Below are positions 10,732-17,986 of a DNA stretch of 17,986 bases, one piece after another. The stretch lies in contig CAMCWS010000039.1 in NCBI GenBank assembly GCA_945882755.1, positions 1 to 17,986 of the forward strand, read 5' to 3'. Within the stretch, counting starts at the first letter, position 1, and every line of letters begins with the position of its first letter. Position numbers and translations under genes: made by a program. The notes under the pieces are model-generated. The model saw only the letters and a program-made list of their open reading frames with translations, was not told the DNA's origin and searched no databases. The stretch is from Bordetella parapertussis. Lineage in GTDB: Bacteria > Pseudomonadota > Gammaproteobacteria > Burkholderiales > Burkholderiaceae_C.

Positions 10732-11477
10732 CAGCGGCCGCCGCCCACGTCGATGTTGGTGCCGGTGACATAGCCTGCTGCGTCGCTCAGCAACCACACA
10801 ATAGCCTCGGCGACTTCCATGGCGGTGCCAGGGCGCTGCATGGGTACGAGGTGGGCCAGTTGATTGGCTCTGTCAGGAAGACCGCCGCTGGCGTGGATGT
10901 CGGTCAAGATCAGGCCTGGGCGCACCGCGTTCACGCGTATGCCTTCTGTGGCGACCTCTTTGGCCAGTCCAACGGTGAAGGTGTCAATCGCTCCCTTGCT
11001 GGCAGCGTAATCCACATACTGCCCAGGCGCACCCAGTTTGGCGGCCGCGCTGCTCAGGTTGACGATGCTGCCACCCGCGCCGCCATGCGCGGTGCTCATG
11101 CGCAATACGGCTTGCTTGGCGCAAGCGAACGAACCCAAAACATTGATGCGCATCATGCGCTCCAAGCGCTCCCACGAGGTGGTGTCAACCCGCGCAGGCA
11201 CATCCAGCACCCCCGCGTTGTTGACCAAACCGCCCAACGCCCCCATCTCTTTGTCCACGCTTTGAAACAATCGCTCAATGTCCGCCTCAATGCCCACATC
11301 GGCTTGGAAAGCGTGCGCTTGCCCGCCCGAGGCGCGGATTTCTTGCACCACGCGGTCGGCGGCTTGGGCATCACGGGTGTAATTGACCGCCACAGCCCAA
11401 CCTTGTTGGGCCGCCAACAAGGCGGTGGCGGCACCTATGCCGCGACTGGCACCAGTGATGAGTAGAACGCGTGGCAT
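10731..11477 (-). CDS. SDR-family NAD(P)-dependent oxidoreductase
   Basis: A 248-residue classical short-chain dehydrogenase/reductase, FabG-like in architecture. Motifs seen: cofactor loop TGASRGIG at 8-15, NNAG at 86-89, active-site Ser142/Ser143, and Tyr157-x3-Lys161 (YAASK), with PG at 187-188 after the active site and a C-terminal VTGTNIDVGGG typical of the group. Asn32-Tyr33-Thr34-Arg35 after the second strand suggests NADP preference, which is an inference. The frame is open upstream to 11552, but ATG at 11477 gives the family start and has a GGAG ribosome binding site close upstream. It is the first gene of a two-gene minus-strand unit with the MaoC gene and diverges from the isomerase gene. 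The substrate is unknown. Confidence 0.92.
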   Translation of the reverse strand: MPRVLLITGASRGIGAATALLAAQQGWAVAVNYTRDAQAADRVVQEIRASGGQAHAFQADVGIEADIERLFQSVDKEMGALGGLVNNAGVLDVPARVDTTSWERLERMMRINVLGSFACAKQAVLRMSTAHGGAGGSIVNLSSAAAKLGAPGQYVDYAASKGAIDTFTVGLAKEVATEGIRVNAVRPGLILTDIHASGGLPDRANQLAHLVPMQRPGTAMEVAEAIVWLLSDAAGYVTGTNIDVGGGR

Positions 11478-11537
11478 AAAGGGATCTCCGAGGTGATGAA
11501 GGGTGCGCTGTCCAAAATAGTAGGATGGCAACCCCGT

Positions 11538-11567
11538 TTGGCGTTTTGCCAAGCGTAAAAAGATAAC
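11538..11567 (+). promoter_or_regulatory. Candidate promoter and dyad operator for the isomerase-hydrolase unit
   Basis: In the 107-base divergent gap, TTGGCG (11538-11543) and GATAAC (11562-11567) are 18 bases apart and each match the sigma-70 consensus at four of six positions. TTGGC-N5-GCCAA (11538-11542, 11548-11552) is a perfect dyad overlapping the -35 box. It fits the loose T-N11-A pattern of LysR-type sites, but no LysR gene is in the window. The remaining bases toward the SDR gene show only a weak minus-strand TACTAT (complement of 11517-11522). Confidence 0.4.
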
Positions 11568-11584
11568 ACGATTGGAGACACCTC

Positions 11585-12190
11585 TTGAGCCTCGTCATCG
11601 ACTACTACCTGGCCCCGCAAAGCCCGTGGACTTATTTTGGCCATGCCCGCTTGGTGCAAATGGCCAAGCAAGCGGGTGCGACTGTGCGCATCATGCCCGT
11701 CGATTTGGGAGGCCAAATTTTCCCTGCGACTGGCGGCCTACCTGTCGGCCAACGCCCACCGCAACGCCAAGCCTACCGCTTGGTGGAGTTGCAGCGCTTT
11801 AGCCATTTCTTGCAAATGCCTTTCAATTTAAAGCCCAAGTTTTTCCCGGTAATGGGTGACGACGCGGCCCGCATGATCATCGCGGTCGACCAGCACGATG
11901 GGGTGGATGCCGCCATGAAAGTGTGTGGCGCGGTGTTGGCAGCGGTGTGGGTGCAAGAGCGCGATATTGCGGATGCCAGCGTGTTGCAAGCCATCTTGCA
12001 AGAGCAGGGCATTGCCGCTGACCGCTGGCAAGCTGCACGGGCGCCTGCCGCCCAAGATGCCTATATGGCCTACACCCGCCAAGCCATGGACGCTGGGGTG
12101 TTTGGTGCGCCCAGCTATGTGGTGGGCGGCGAAATTTTTTGGGGCCAAGACCGGCTAGATTTTTTACAACGTCGCTTGCAAGCGGCTTGA
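11585..12190 (+). CDS. 2-hydroxychromene-2-carboxylate isomerase-like (DsbA/GST-kappa fold) protein
   Basis: A 201-residue thioredoxin-fold protein with a helical insertion, as in the HCCA isomerase/GST kappa family. Ser13 in YYLAPQSPWTYFG is in the position of the glutathione-activating serine; there is no CxxC motif, so it is not a disulfide oxidase. The cis-proline loop is present as FGAPSYVV near residue 180, followed by the family ending GQDRLDFLQRRL. NahD-type members isomerise 2-hydroxychromene-2-carboxylate in naphthalene degradation, but many homologues lie outside aromatic pathways, so the reaction here is uncertain. The start is TTG at 11585, with GGAG at 11574-11577 seven bases upstream; no ATG near it gives a better N-terminus. 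A dienelactone hydrolase follows after 16 bases. Confidence 0.9.
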   Translation: MSLVIDYYLAPQSPWTYFGHARLVQMAKQAGATVRIMPVDLGGQIFPATGGLPVGQRPPQRQAYRLVELQRFSHFLQMPFNLKPKFFPVMGDDAARMIIAVDQHDGVDAAMKVCGAVLAAVWVQERDIADASVLQAILQEQGIAADRWQAARAPAAQDAYMAYTRQAMDAGVFGAPSYVVGGEIFWGQDRLDFLQRRLQAA

Positions 12191-12206
12191 GAAAAGGGAA
12201 GCACAC

Positions 12207-12899
12207 ATGGGACATTTCGTTCAATTGCGAGCCGCCGATGGCTTTGAGTCACAGGCCTATCTGGCGCAACCCAAAATACAGCCGCGTGGCGCTATCGTGG
12301 TACTGCAAGAAATTTTTGGCGTCAACTCGCACATCCGCGCCATCTGCGATGGGTTTGCATTCGTCGGCTTTTTAGCCATTGCCCCCGCCACGTTTTCGCG
12401 TGTCAAAAAAGACGTGGATCTGCGCTACGCCCCTGCCGATGTAGAGATGGGCCGCGCCTTGAAAAACCTGGCCGAGGGCTTGCCCCCACCCGGGGTCATG
12501 GCCGATGTGCAAGCCGCCATCCGCCATGCTTCCATGGCCACCAAAGGTAAGGTGGGTGTGGTGGGGTATTGCTGGGGTGGTTTGTTGAGTTGGCGAGCTG
12601 CCACCCAGTTTGCCAACATTAAGGCGGCAGTGACCTACTATGGTGGCGGCATGACCTTGGAGCCAGAGATTCACAAAAAGCCCCTGTGCCCTACGCTCTC
12701 GCATTTCGGTGCCAAGGACGGATTGATTCCTTTAAGTACGGTGCAGGCCTTCAAACAGGCCCAGCCGGATGTTGAGGTGCATGAGTACGATGCAGACCAC
12801 GGTTTCAATTGCGACCAGCGCGGCTCTTACAACCTCGCCGCGGCTGACTTAGCCCTAGAGCGCACCCTGGGCTTTTTCATCAAGCACCTCGAGGGCTAA
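12207..12899 (+). CDS. Dienelactone hydrolase family protein
   Basis: A 230-residue alpha/beta hydrolase of the dienelactone hydrolase family. The triad of cysteine type is present: Cys122 in GYCWGG, Asp171 in FGAKDGLIP and His198 in DADHGFNC, plus Glu36 in LQEIFGVN, which in known enzymes holds the cysteine until substrate binds. Authentic enzymes open dienelactone in the chlorocatechol and related pathways; many genomic homologues have other, unknown ester or lactone substrates. No catechol dioxygenase or maleylacetate reductase is nearby, so the pathway is not established. It follows the isomerase gene after 16 bases and is likely in one transcript with it. The stop codon lies 8 bases from the convergent end of hemB; no clear terminator is seen between them. 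Confidence 0.92.
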   Translation: MGHFVQLRAADGFESQAYLAQPKIQPRGAIVVLQEIFGVNSHIRAICDGFAFVGFLAIAPATFSRVKKDVDLRYAPADVEMGRALKNLAEGLPPPGVMADVQAAIRHASMATKGKVGVVGYCWGGLLSWRAATQFANIKAAVTYYGGGMTLEPEIHKKPLCPTLSHFGAKDGLIPLSTVQAFKQAQPDVEVHEYDADHGFNCDQRGSYNLAAADLALERTLGFFIKHLEG

Positions 12900-12907
12900 A
12901 GCGGCTT

Positions 12908-14427
<1,520 letters not shown>

Positions 14428-14433
14428 GCGCAT

Positions 14434-15552
14434 ATGAAAGCCTTGCAACGCCGCACCACGGCTTGGCCCTTGGCTTGGTTGTGTGTGATGGTCATCGTGT
14501 ATGCCAGCTTGTACCCCTTTGAAGACTGGCGTAACCAAGACATTGCACCTTGGTCATTTGTCAGCGCCCCTTGGCCCCAATACCAAACTCTTTTCGATAT
14601 GGGCAGCAACCTTTTGGGCTATGTGCCTTTGGGTTTTTGGTTGAGTTTGGCCATGTTGCGCAGCGCCAAACCGCACTGGGCGGCTGTGCTGCTGGGTTTT
14701 TTGGGTGCATTGGGCTTGTCTTTCCTCATGGAATGTTCGCAAAGCTATTTGCCCCAGCGTGTGCCGTCTCACGTAGATTGGCTGTTCAATACCTTGGGTG
14801 GTTTGATCGGGGCGGTGTTGGCTGCGCTATTGGAGCGACGCGGCTGGCTTTACCGTTGGGTTCAATTTCGCAAGCGATGGCTTGTTCCTCACGCCAGTGG
14901 CAGCTTGGTCTTGATGGTTTTATGGCCCTTGGCTTTGTTGTTTCCAACACCTGTGTTTCTGGGTTTGGGCAATGTGGCCGAAAAAGCGCTGGCCTTGCTG
15001 GAAGATGTGTGGCCACAGGCGACGTTGCCGACACAGCTTTCGCAAACCCTTTTCTCGCTTGCCCCTTTGCCATCTTGGTTAGAGATGCTGAGCATCGCCG
15101 GCAGTTTGAGTGTGGCGGCTTTGCTGGGCATGGCGGTGGTTCGCGAGGCTTGGCAGCGCTTGTCGTGGGTGAGTTTGGTGGTGGTGCTGGCACTTTTAAG
15201 CAACACTTTGTCGGCCTCTGTTACCTATGGACCTCAGCACACTTTGTTTTGGCTAACCCCCTTGACTGCTGCAGGCTTGGGCTTGGGTTGGCTCAGCGCA
15301 TTGTTGATGGTGAGACTGCCCGCCGTGGTGTTGATGCGCAGCATGTTGCTAATACAAACAGCGGTTCTTTGTGTGGTGAACCTGGTGCCGTCCAGCACCT
15401 ATTTCGCCCAAACGGTTCAAACCTGGGAGCAAGGAAAATTCATCCGTTTCCATGGTCTGACCGAGTGGCTGAGTTGGGGTTGGCCTTTTGCCCTGATGGT
15501 GTGGGGGGTGATGCACCTGCTCAGCAACTCAACCCGTGCCGAGGCCACCTAG
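14434..15552 (+). CDS. VanZ-family integral membrane protein
   Basis: A 372-residue membrane protein. The N-terminal half carries the VanZ pattern: DMGSNLLGYVPLGF at 55-68, then Glu100, Gln103, Arg109, Asp115 and Asn119 in the stretch MECSQSYL...RVPSHVDWLFNTLGG. The C-terminal half adds about five to six further hydrophobic segments (near 152-175, 213-236, 244-262, 270-293, 297-318 and 345-363) with no recognised domain, making it about twice the length of VanZ itself. VanZ gives low teicoplanin resistance in enterococci, but the function of the chromosomal homologues in Gram-negative bacteria is unknown; they should not be read as a resistance gene. It lies between hemJ and a ferredoxin gene with gaps of 6 and 10 bases. 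No clear ribosome binding site precedes the ATG. Confidence 0.87.
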   Translation: MKALQRRTTAWPLAWLCVMVIVYASLYPFEDWRNQDIAPWSFVSAPWPQYQTLFDMGSNLLGYVPLGFWLSLAMLRSAKPHWAAVLLGFLGALGLSFLMECSQSYLPQRVPSHVDWLFNTLGGLIGAVLAALLERRGWLYRWVQFRKRWLVPHASGSLVLMVLWPLALLFPTPVFLGLGNVAEKALALLEDVWPQATLPTQLSQTLFSLAPLPSWLEMLSIAGSLSVAALLGMAVVREAWQRLSWVSLVVVLALLSNTLSASVTYGPQHTLFWLTPLTAAGLGLGWLSALLMVRLPAVVLMRSMLLIQTAVLCVVNLVPSSTYFAQTVQTWEQGKFIRFHGLTEWLSWGWPFALMVWGVMHLLSNSTRAEAT

Positions 15553-15562
15553 AATCAGTTGC

Positions 15563-15898
15563 ATGACTGAAGACAGCTATTTCAAACACCACGTGTTCTT
15601 TTGCCTCAACCAGCGCGATGCACCAGACGCTTGTTGCGGCAACCACCAAGCACAGGACGCTTGGAAGCATTGCAAAACCCAGGTCAAGGCTTTGGGTCTC
15701 AACGGAGCAGGCGGTGTGCGCATCAACCAAGCCGGATGTCTAGACCGTTGTACCGGTGGCCCTGTGTTGGTGGTTTACCCAGAAGCCGTTTGGTACACCT
15801 ATGTGGACAAGCAAGACATTGATGAAATCATCAGTTCGCACCTTCAGCAAGGCAAAGTGGTCGAGCGCCTAAAGCTTGAATCAGACGTCGGTCGCTAA
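15563..15898 (+). CDS. Thioredoxin-like [2Fe-2S] ferredoxin
   Basis: A 111-residue protein of the thioredoxin-fold [2Fe-2S] ferredoxin family (Shethna-type and NuoE-like domains). The candidate ligands are Cys14 in FFCLNQRD, Cys24 or Cys25 in DACC, Cys59 and Cys63 in AGCLDRC; Cys37 is extra. This is the C-x10/11-C ... C-x3-C pattern of the family. The sequence GPVLVVYPEAVWY (66-78) is a conserved strand region. The frame is open nine codons upstream, overlapping vanZ, but ATG at 15563 gives the family N-terminus. The electron partner is unknown. It follows vanZ by 10 bases and precedes the hydrolase by 2 bases, so a shared transcript is very likely. Confidence 0.92.
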   Translation: MTEDSYFKHHVFFCLNQRDAPDACCGNHQAQDAWKHCKTQVKALGLNGAGGVRINQAGCLDRCTGGPVLVVYPEAVWYTYVDKQDIDEIISSHLQQGKVVERLKLESDVGR

Positions 15899-15900
15899 CC

Positions 15901-16524
15901 ATGGCCGCTGCTGCGCAAACGCTGTGGCTTGAGCTGCCAGGCGGGCGTCACCAAGCCGTATTAGAAAAAGCCGCCACCCCCGCCAAAGGCTTGGCCTATG
16001 TCGCCCACCCCCATCCTTTGTTTGGCGGCACCATGGACAACAAGGTGGTGCAAACCTTGTCACGCGCCTATTTGCAGTCGGGCTGGGATTGTTTGCGCTT
16101 TAACTTTCGCGGTGTAGGTCAAAGCGAGGGTGTGTACGACGAGGGCCTTGGCGAAACCGACGATGTCCTTGCAGCTTTGCGCCAACTCGCCCCCGAAGGC
16201 CCCCTGGCTTTGGCGGGTTTTTCATTCGGCGCGTATGTGGTTTGTCAGGCGATTTCGCAACTTTGGCCCAGTCAGCGCTTAGAAAAAATTGTTTTGGTAG
16301 GCACCGCCGTTACCCATTTCCAACCAACTCCTTTGCCGCCAGCGTTGCATGACCAAACTTTGGTAGTACATGGCGAGAGCGACGACACCGTTGCTTTGCC
16401 TGCTGTATTGCAGTGGGCCACCCCCCAAAGCTTGCCTGTGATGGTGGTGCCAGCGTGTGGTCATTTCTTTCATGGACAATTGCCGTTGTTGAAGTCATTG
16501 GTCTTGCGGCATTTGCGCGCATGA
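15901..16524 (+). CDS. Alpha/beta hydrolase (COG2945-like)
   Basis: A 207-residue small alpha/beta hydrolase. The motif AHPHPLFGGTMDNKVV at 35-50 and the pattern FNFRGVGQSEG at 67-77 mark the COG2945 group. The nucleophile is Ser108 in GFSFGA, the acid is Asp161 or Asp162 in HGESDDTV, and the base is His188 in GCGHFFHG. There is no signal peptide, so it is predicted to be cytoplasmic. Members are of unknown physiological substrate and are commonly annotated as hydrolase or dienelactone-hydrolase-like; the serine nucleophile separates it from the cysteine-type enzyme earlier in the window. It starts 2 bases after the ferredoxin stop codon, and the carboxypeptidase gene begins 27 bases after its end. 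Confidence 0.92.
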   Translation: MAAAAQTLWLELPGGRHQAVLEKAATPAKGLAYVAHPHPLFGGTMDNKVVQTLSRAYLQSGWDCLRFNFRGVGQSEGVYDEGLGETDDVLAALRQLAPEGPLALAGFSFGAYVVCQAISQLWPSQRLEKIVLVGTAVTHFQPTPLPPALHDQTLVVHGESDDTVALPAVLQWATPQSLPVMVVPACGHFFHGQLPLLKSLVLRHLRA

Positions 16525-16551
16525 CAAGCGTTTTTCCTTCTAGGTAAAGTT

Positions 16552-17703
16552 ATGAATTTGTTGCGTGTGTCTGTGTTGTTTTTGGCGGTCTTCTGTGCCA
16601 ATGTGATTGCCCAAACGCCAGAGCCGCCTGAAATCGCCGCCAAAGCGTATTTGTTGATCGATATCACCGCTAACCAAGTATTGGCGCAACGCCAAGCCGA
16701 CGCCCCTGTTGAACCCGCTTCTTTGACCAAGTTGATGACCGCTTATTTGGTGTTTGATGCTTTGCGGGCTAAAAAAATCAGCCTGCAACAAACCCTTTCC
16801 GTGAGCGAGGCCGCCTGGAAAATGTCCGGCTCGCGCATGTTTATCGACCCCAAAATGCAAGTGCCGGTGGAAGACCTGATCAAAGGCATGATTGTGCAGT
16901 CGGGCAACGATGCCACCATGGCTTTGGCTGAGGGTGTGGGCGGCACCAAAGCCCATTTTGTGGCCATGATGAACGCGCAGGCCAAGGCTTTGGGCATGAA
17001 CGGCACCGCCTACAAAAATCCCGAGGGCTTGACCGAAGTGGGGCACATCACCACCGCACGCGATTTGTCCATATTGGCCACCCGATTGATGCATGATTTC
17101 CCCAGCTTTGTGGGCTATTACGCCATTCAAAAATACCGCTACCCCGGCACCCCGGCCGCCAACGACACCAACCGCAACTTGCTGTTGTTTCGCGATCCGA
17201 CGGTTGACGGCTTGAAAACCGGCCACACCGATGCTGCCGGTTATTGCTTGGTGGCCACCGCCAAGCGCGATTTTCCCAATTTGCCAGCACGGCGCTTGTT
17301 GGCCATTGTGCTGGGCGCCAGCAGCGAAAACGCTCGCGCCGAAGAAGCGCAAAAGCTGCTCAATTGGGGTTACACCGCCTATGACGGTATCAAATTGTTT
17401 GAGGCTAACCAAGCGGTGGTCACGCCAGTGGTGTGGAAGGGCTTGGCCGACAGCGTACCTTTGGGTCGCCCCCAAGCCATTGTGGTGGCCGTGCCACAAG
17501 GCCAAGCCTCTCGCATCAAAACACAGGTGGTCCGCCCAGACCCCTTGTATGCACCCCTGCAACTGAACCAAACCGTCGCCACCCTGAAGGTTTTCTTAGA
17601 CCAAGCCCCGTTGAGCGAAATGCCTTTGTTGGCGCTCAAGCCAGTGCCAGAGGCTGGATGGTTTGGCAGAACCTATGACTCTCTTAAGTTGTGGGTAAGG
17701 TAG
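16552..17703 (+). CDS. dacC: D-alanyl-D-alanine carboxypeptidase (PBP5/6 type, S11 family)
   Basis: This periplasmic low-molecular-weight penicillin-binding protein removes the terminal D-Ala of peptidoglycan pentapeptides and thereby limits crosslinking. The product is 383 residues. A signal peptide spans about 1-20, with a likely cut after VIA. The three active-site motifs are present: Ser57-x-x-Lys60 in ASLTK, Ser117-Gly-Asn119 in QSGNDA and Lys222-Thr-Gly224 in GLKTGHT. A C-terminal beta domain (about 275-365) and a final amphipathic stretch ending FGRTYDSLKLWVR, the likely membrane anchor, complete the PBP5 architecture. The dacA/dacC label is a choice among close paralogues. It ends the plus-strand run that begins with hemJ and lies 108 bases before rpsL; no T-run terminator is seen after it. 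Confidence 0.95.
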   Translation: MNLLRVSVLFLAVFCANVIAQTPEPPEIAAKAYLLIDITANQVLAQRQADAPVEPASLTKLMTAYLVFDALRAKKISLQQTLSVSEAAWKMSGSRMFIDPKMQVPVEDLIKGMIVQSGNDATMALAEGVGGTKAHFVAMMNAQAKALGMNGTAYKNPEGLTEVGHITTARDLSILATRLMHDFPSFVGYYAIQKYRYPGTPAANDTNRNLLLFRDPTVDGLKTGHTDAAGYCLVATAKRDFPNLPARRLLAIVLGASSENARAEEAQKLLNWGYTAYDGIKLFEANQAVVTPVVWKGLADSVPLGRPQAIVVAVPQGQASRIKTQVVRPDPLYAPLQLNQTVATLKVFLDQAPLSEMPLLALKPVPEAGWFGRTYDSLKLWVR

Positions 17704-17723
17704 GCGCTCGCTAACTTAATGGC

Positions 17724-17753
17724 TTGCCAGCGAAGCCAAGACACTGGTATACT
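17724..17753 (+). promoter_or_regulatory. Sigma-70 promoter of rpsL (str operon)
   Basis: TTGCCA (17724-17729) and TATACT (17748-17753) are separated by 18 bases, matching the consensus at four and five of six positions. TGG just before the -10 box makes it an extended -10 promoter. Transcription should begin near 17760, leaving a leader of about 50 bases with a hairpin. It lies in the only gap between the carboxypeptidase gene and rpsL. This is the best-looking promoter in the window, as expected for a ribosomal protein operon. Confidence 0.75.
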
Positions 17754-17762
17754 GTCAGGCTT

Positions 17763-17779
17763 TTCGGAATTAATCCGAA
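17763..17779 (+). promoter_or_regulatory. Hairpin at the 5' end of the rpsL leader
   Basis: TTCGGA (17763-17768) and TCCGAA (17774-17779) are perfect arms around the loop ATTAA, right after the predicted transcription start. It is too weak and lacks a T-run, so it is not a terminator. A 5'-terminal stem of this type could stabilise the mRNA or take part in regulation; either role is inferred. Confidence 0.5.
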
Positions 17780-17811
17780 CCACCTGTTTCAAACGTTGAA
17801 GGACGTTTTCA

Positions 17812-17986
17812 ATGCCAACCATCAATCAATTGGTGCGCCACGGACGTGAAGTCGAGAAGACTAAGTCCAAAAGCCCCGCGATGCAAAACTCGCCCCAACG
17901 TCGTGGCGTTTGCACACGTGTTTACACCACCACACCTAAAAAACCAAACTCTGCGCTACGTAAAGTCGCCAAGGTTCGCTTGACCA
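17812..17986 (+). CDS. rpsL: 30S ribosomal protein S12 (5' part, truncated by window edge)
   Basis: S12 is a small-subunit protein at the decoding centre, essential for accuracy of translation. Fifty-eight codons of a usual 124-126 are present, beginning [20 protein letters not shown], a form of N-terminus characteristic of Burkholderiales. The conserved segment [20 protein letters not shown] (31-50) is intact. Lys43 and Lys44 of PKKPNS, where substitutions give streptomycin resistance in other bacteria, are unchanged; the second such site lies beyond the edge. A GAAGGA ribosome binding site (17798-17803) stands 8 bases before the ATG. It is presumably first in rpsL-rpsG-fusA-tuf, continuing to the right. 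Confidence 0.98.
   Translation, partial: MPTINQLVRHGREVEKTKSKSPAMQNSPQRRGVCTRVYTTTPKKPNSALRKVAKVRLT

Noticed and set aside
11585..12899. Assigning the isomerase and hydrolase genes to naphthalene or chlorocatechol degradation
   Set aside because: No ring-hydroxylating or ring-cleaving dioxygenase or other pathway gene is in the window; both families are widely spread outside those pathways.
14434..15552. Reading the VanZ-like gene as a glycopeptide resistance determinant
   Set aside because: No vanHAX or regulator genes are nearby, the organism is Gram-negative, and VanZ homologues are widespread in genomes with no link to resistance.
14550..15566. Open frame of 338 codons on the plus strand in another frame inside vanZ
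   Set aside because: The vanZ frame has membrane segments and conserved residues. The alternative frame lacks hydrophobic organisation and any domain.
16540..17571. Open frame of 343 codons on the minus strand, antisense to the carboxypeptidase gene
   Set aside because: It lies opposite a gene with signal peptide and all three active-site motifs. Its translation is rich in Gly, His and Gln with no recognisable domain, which is what codon bias produces on the opposite strand.
17721..17737. GGCTT-N7-AAGCC hairpin after the carboxypeptidase stop codon as a terminator
   Set aside because: The stem has only five bases and no T-run follows, and it contains the -35 box of the rpsL promoter.

Overview
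The window looks like a chromosomal segment of a betaproteobacterium of the order Burkholderiales, most likely family Comamonadaceae (Limnohabitans/Rhodoferax-like freshwater bacteria are a reasonable guess). The reasons are the S12 N-terminus, the gatA-gatC // mreB-mreC-mreD-mrdA arrangement, and the even, moderately high GC content with dense genes. The genus is inferred and not proven. I see no tRNA, rRNA, CRISPR array, integrase, transposase, prophage or insertion sequence. No stretch longer than about 210 bases lacks a gene.

Layout. (1) 1-1304, minus strand: gatC and the 5' two thirds of gatA, two subunits of the tRNA-dependent amidotransferase; gatA runs off the left edge. (2) 1396-5875, plus strand: a translationally coupled rod-shape operon mreB-mreC-mreD-mrdA (actin-like filament, scaffold, membrane partner, PBP2 transpeptidase). 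rodA, the usual partner of mrdA, does not follow. (3) 5872-10066, minus strand: mmsA (CoA-acylating aldehyde dehydrogenase), a GMC-family flavin oxidoreductase and a TauE/SafE-type permease. Short palindromic repeats containing GTCATTGCG lie on both sides of mmsA, and an intrinsic terminator lies between the GMC gene and the permease. (4) 10258-12899: a divergent catabolic-looking pair of units. On the minus strand an SDR dehydrogenase is coupled to a MaoC hydratase; on the plus strand a 2-hydroxychromene-2-carboxylate isomerase-like protein is followed by a dienelactone hydrolase. (5) 12908-14427: hemB (minus) and hemJ (plus), divergent haem-synthesis genes. (6) 14434-17703, plus strand: VanZ-family membrane protein, thioredoxin-like [2Fe-2S] ferredoxin, alpha/beta hydrolase and a D-Ala-D-Ala carboxypeptidase (PBP5/6 type), tightly packed after hemJ. 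(7) 17724-17986: a convincing promoter and leader hairpin followed by the start of rpsL, presumably the first gene of the str operon (rpsL-rpsG-fusA-tuf), cut by the right edge.

How the genes work together. mreBCD/mrdA and the carboxypeptidase both act on peptidoglycan. hemB and hemJ are an early and a late step of haem synthesis. GMC oxidoreductase plus MmsA could convert an alcohol to an aldehyde and then to an acyl-CoA. SDR plus MaoC could carry out a ketoreduction/(de)hydration of an acyl-CoA. Most of the window is ordinary core genome. The least explained features are the GTCATTGCG repeats around mmsA, the leader hairpins, and the unassigned substrates of the two catabolic clusters. I did not find convincing evidence of an undescribed multi-gene system.
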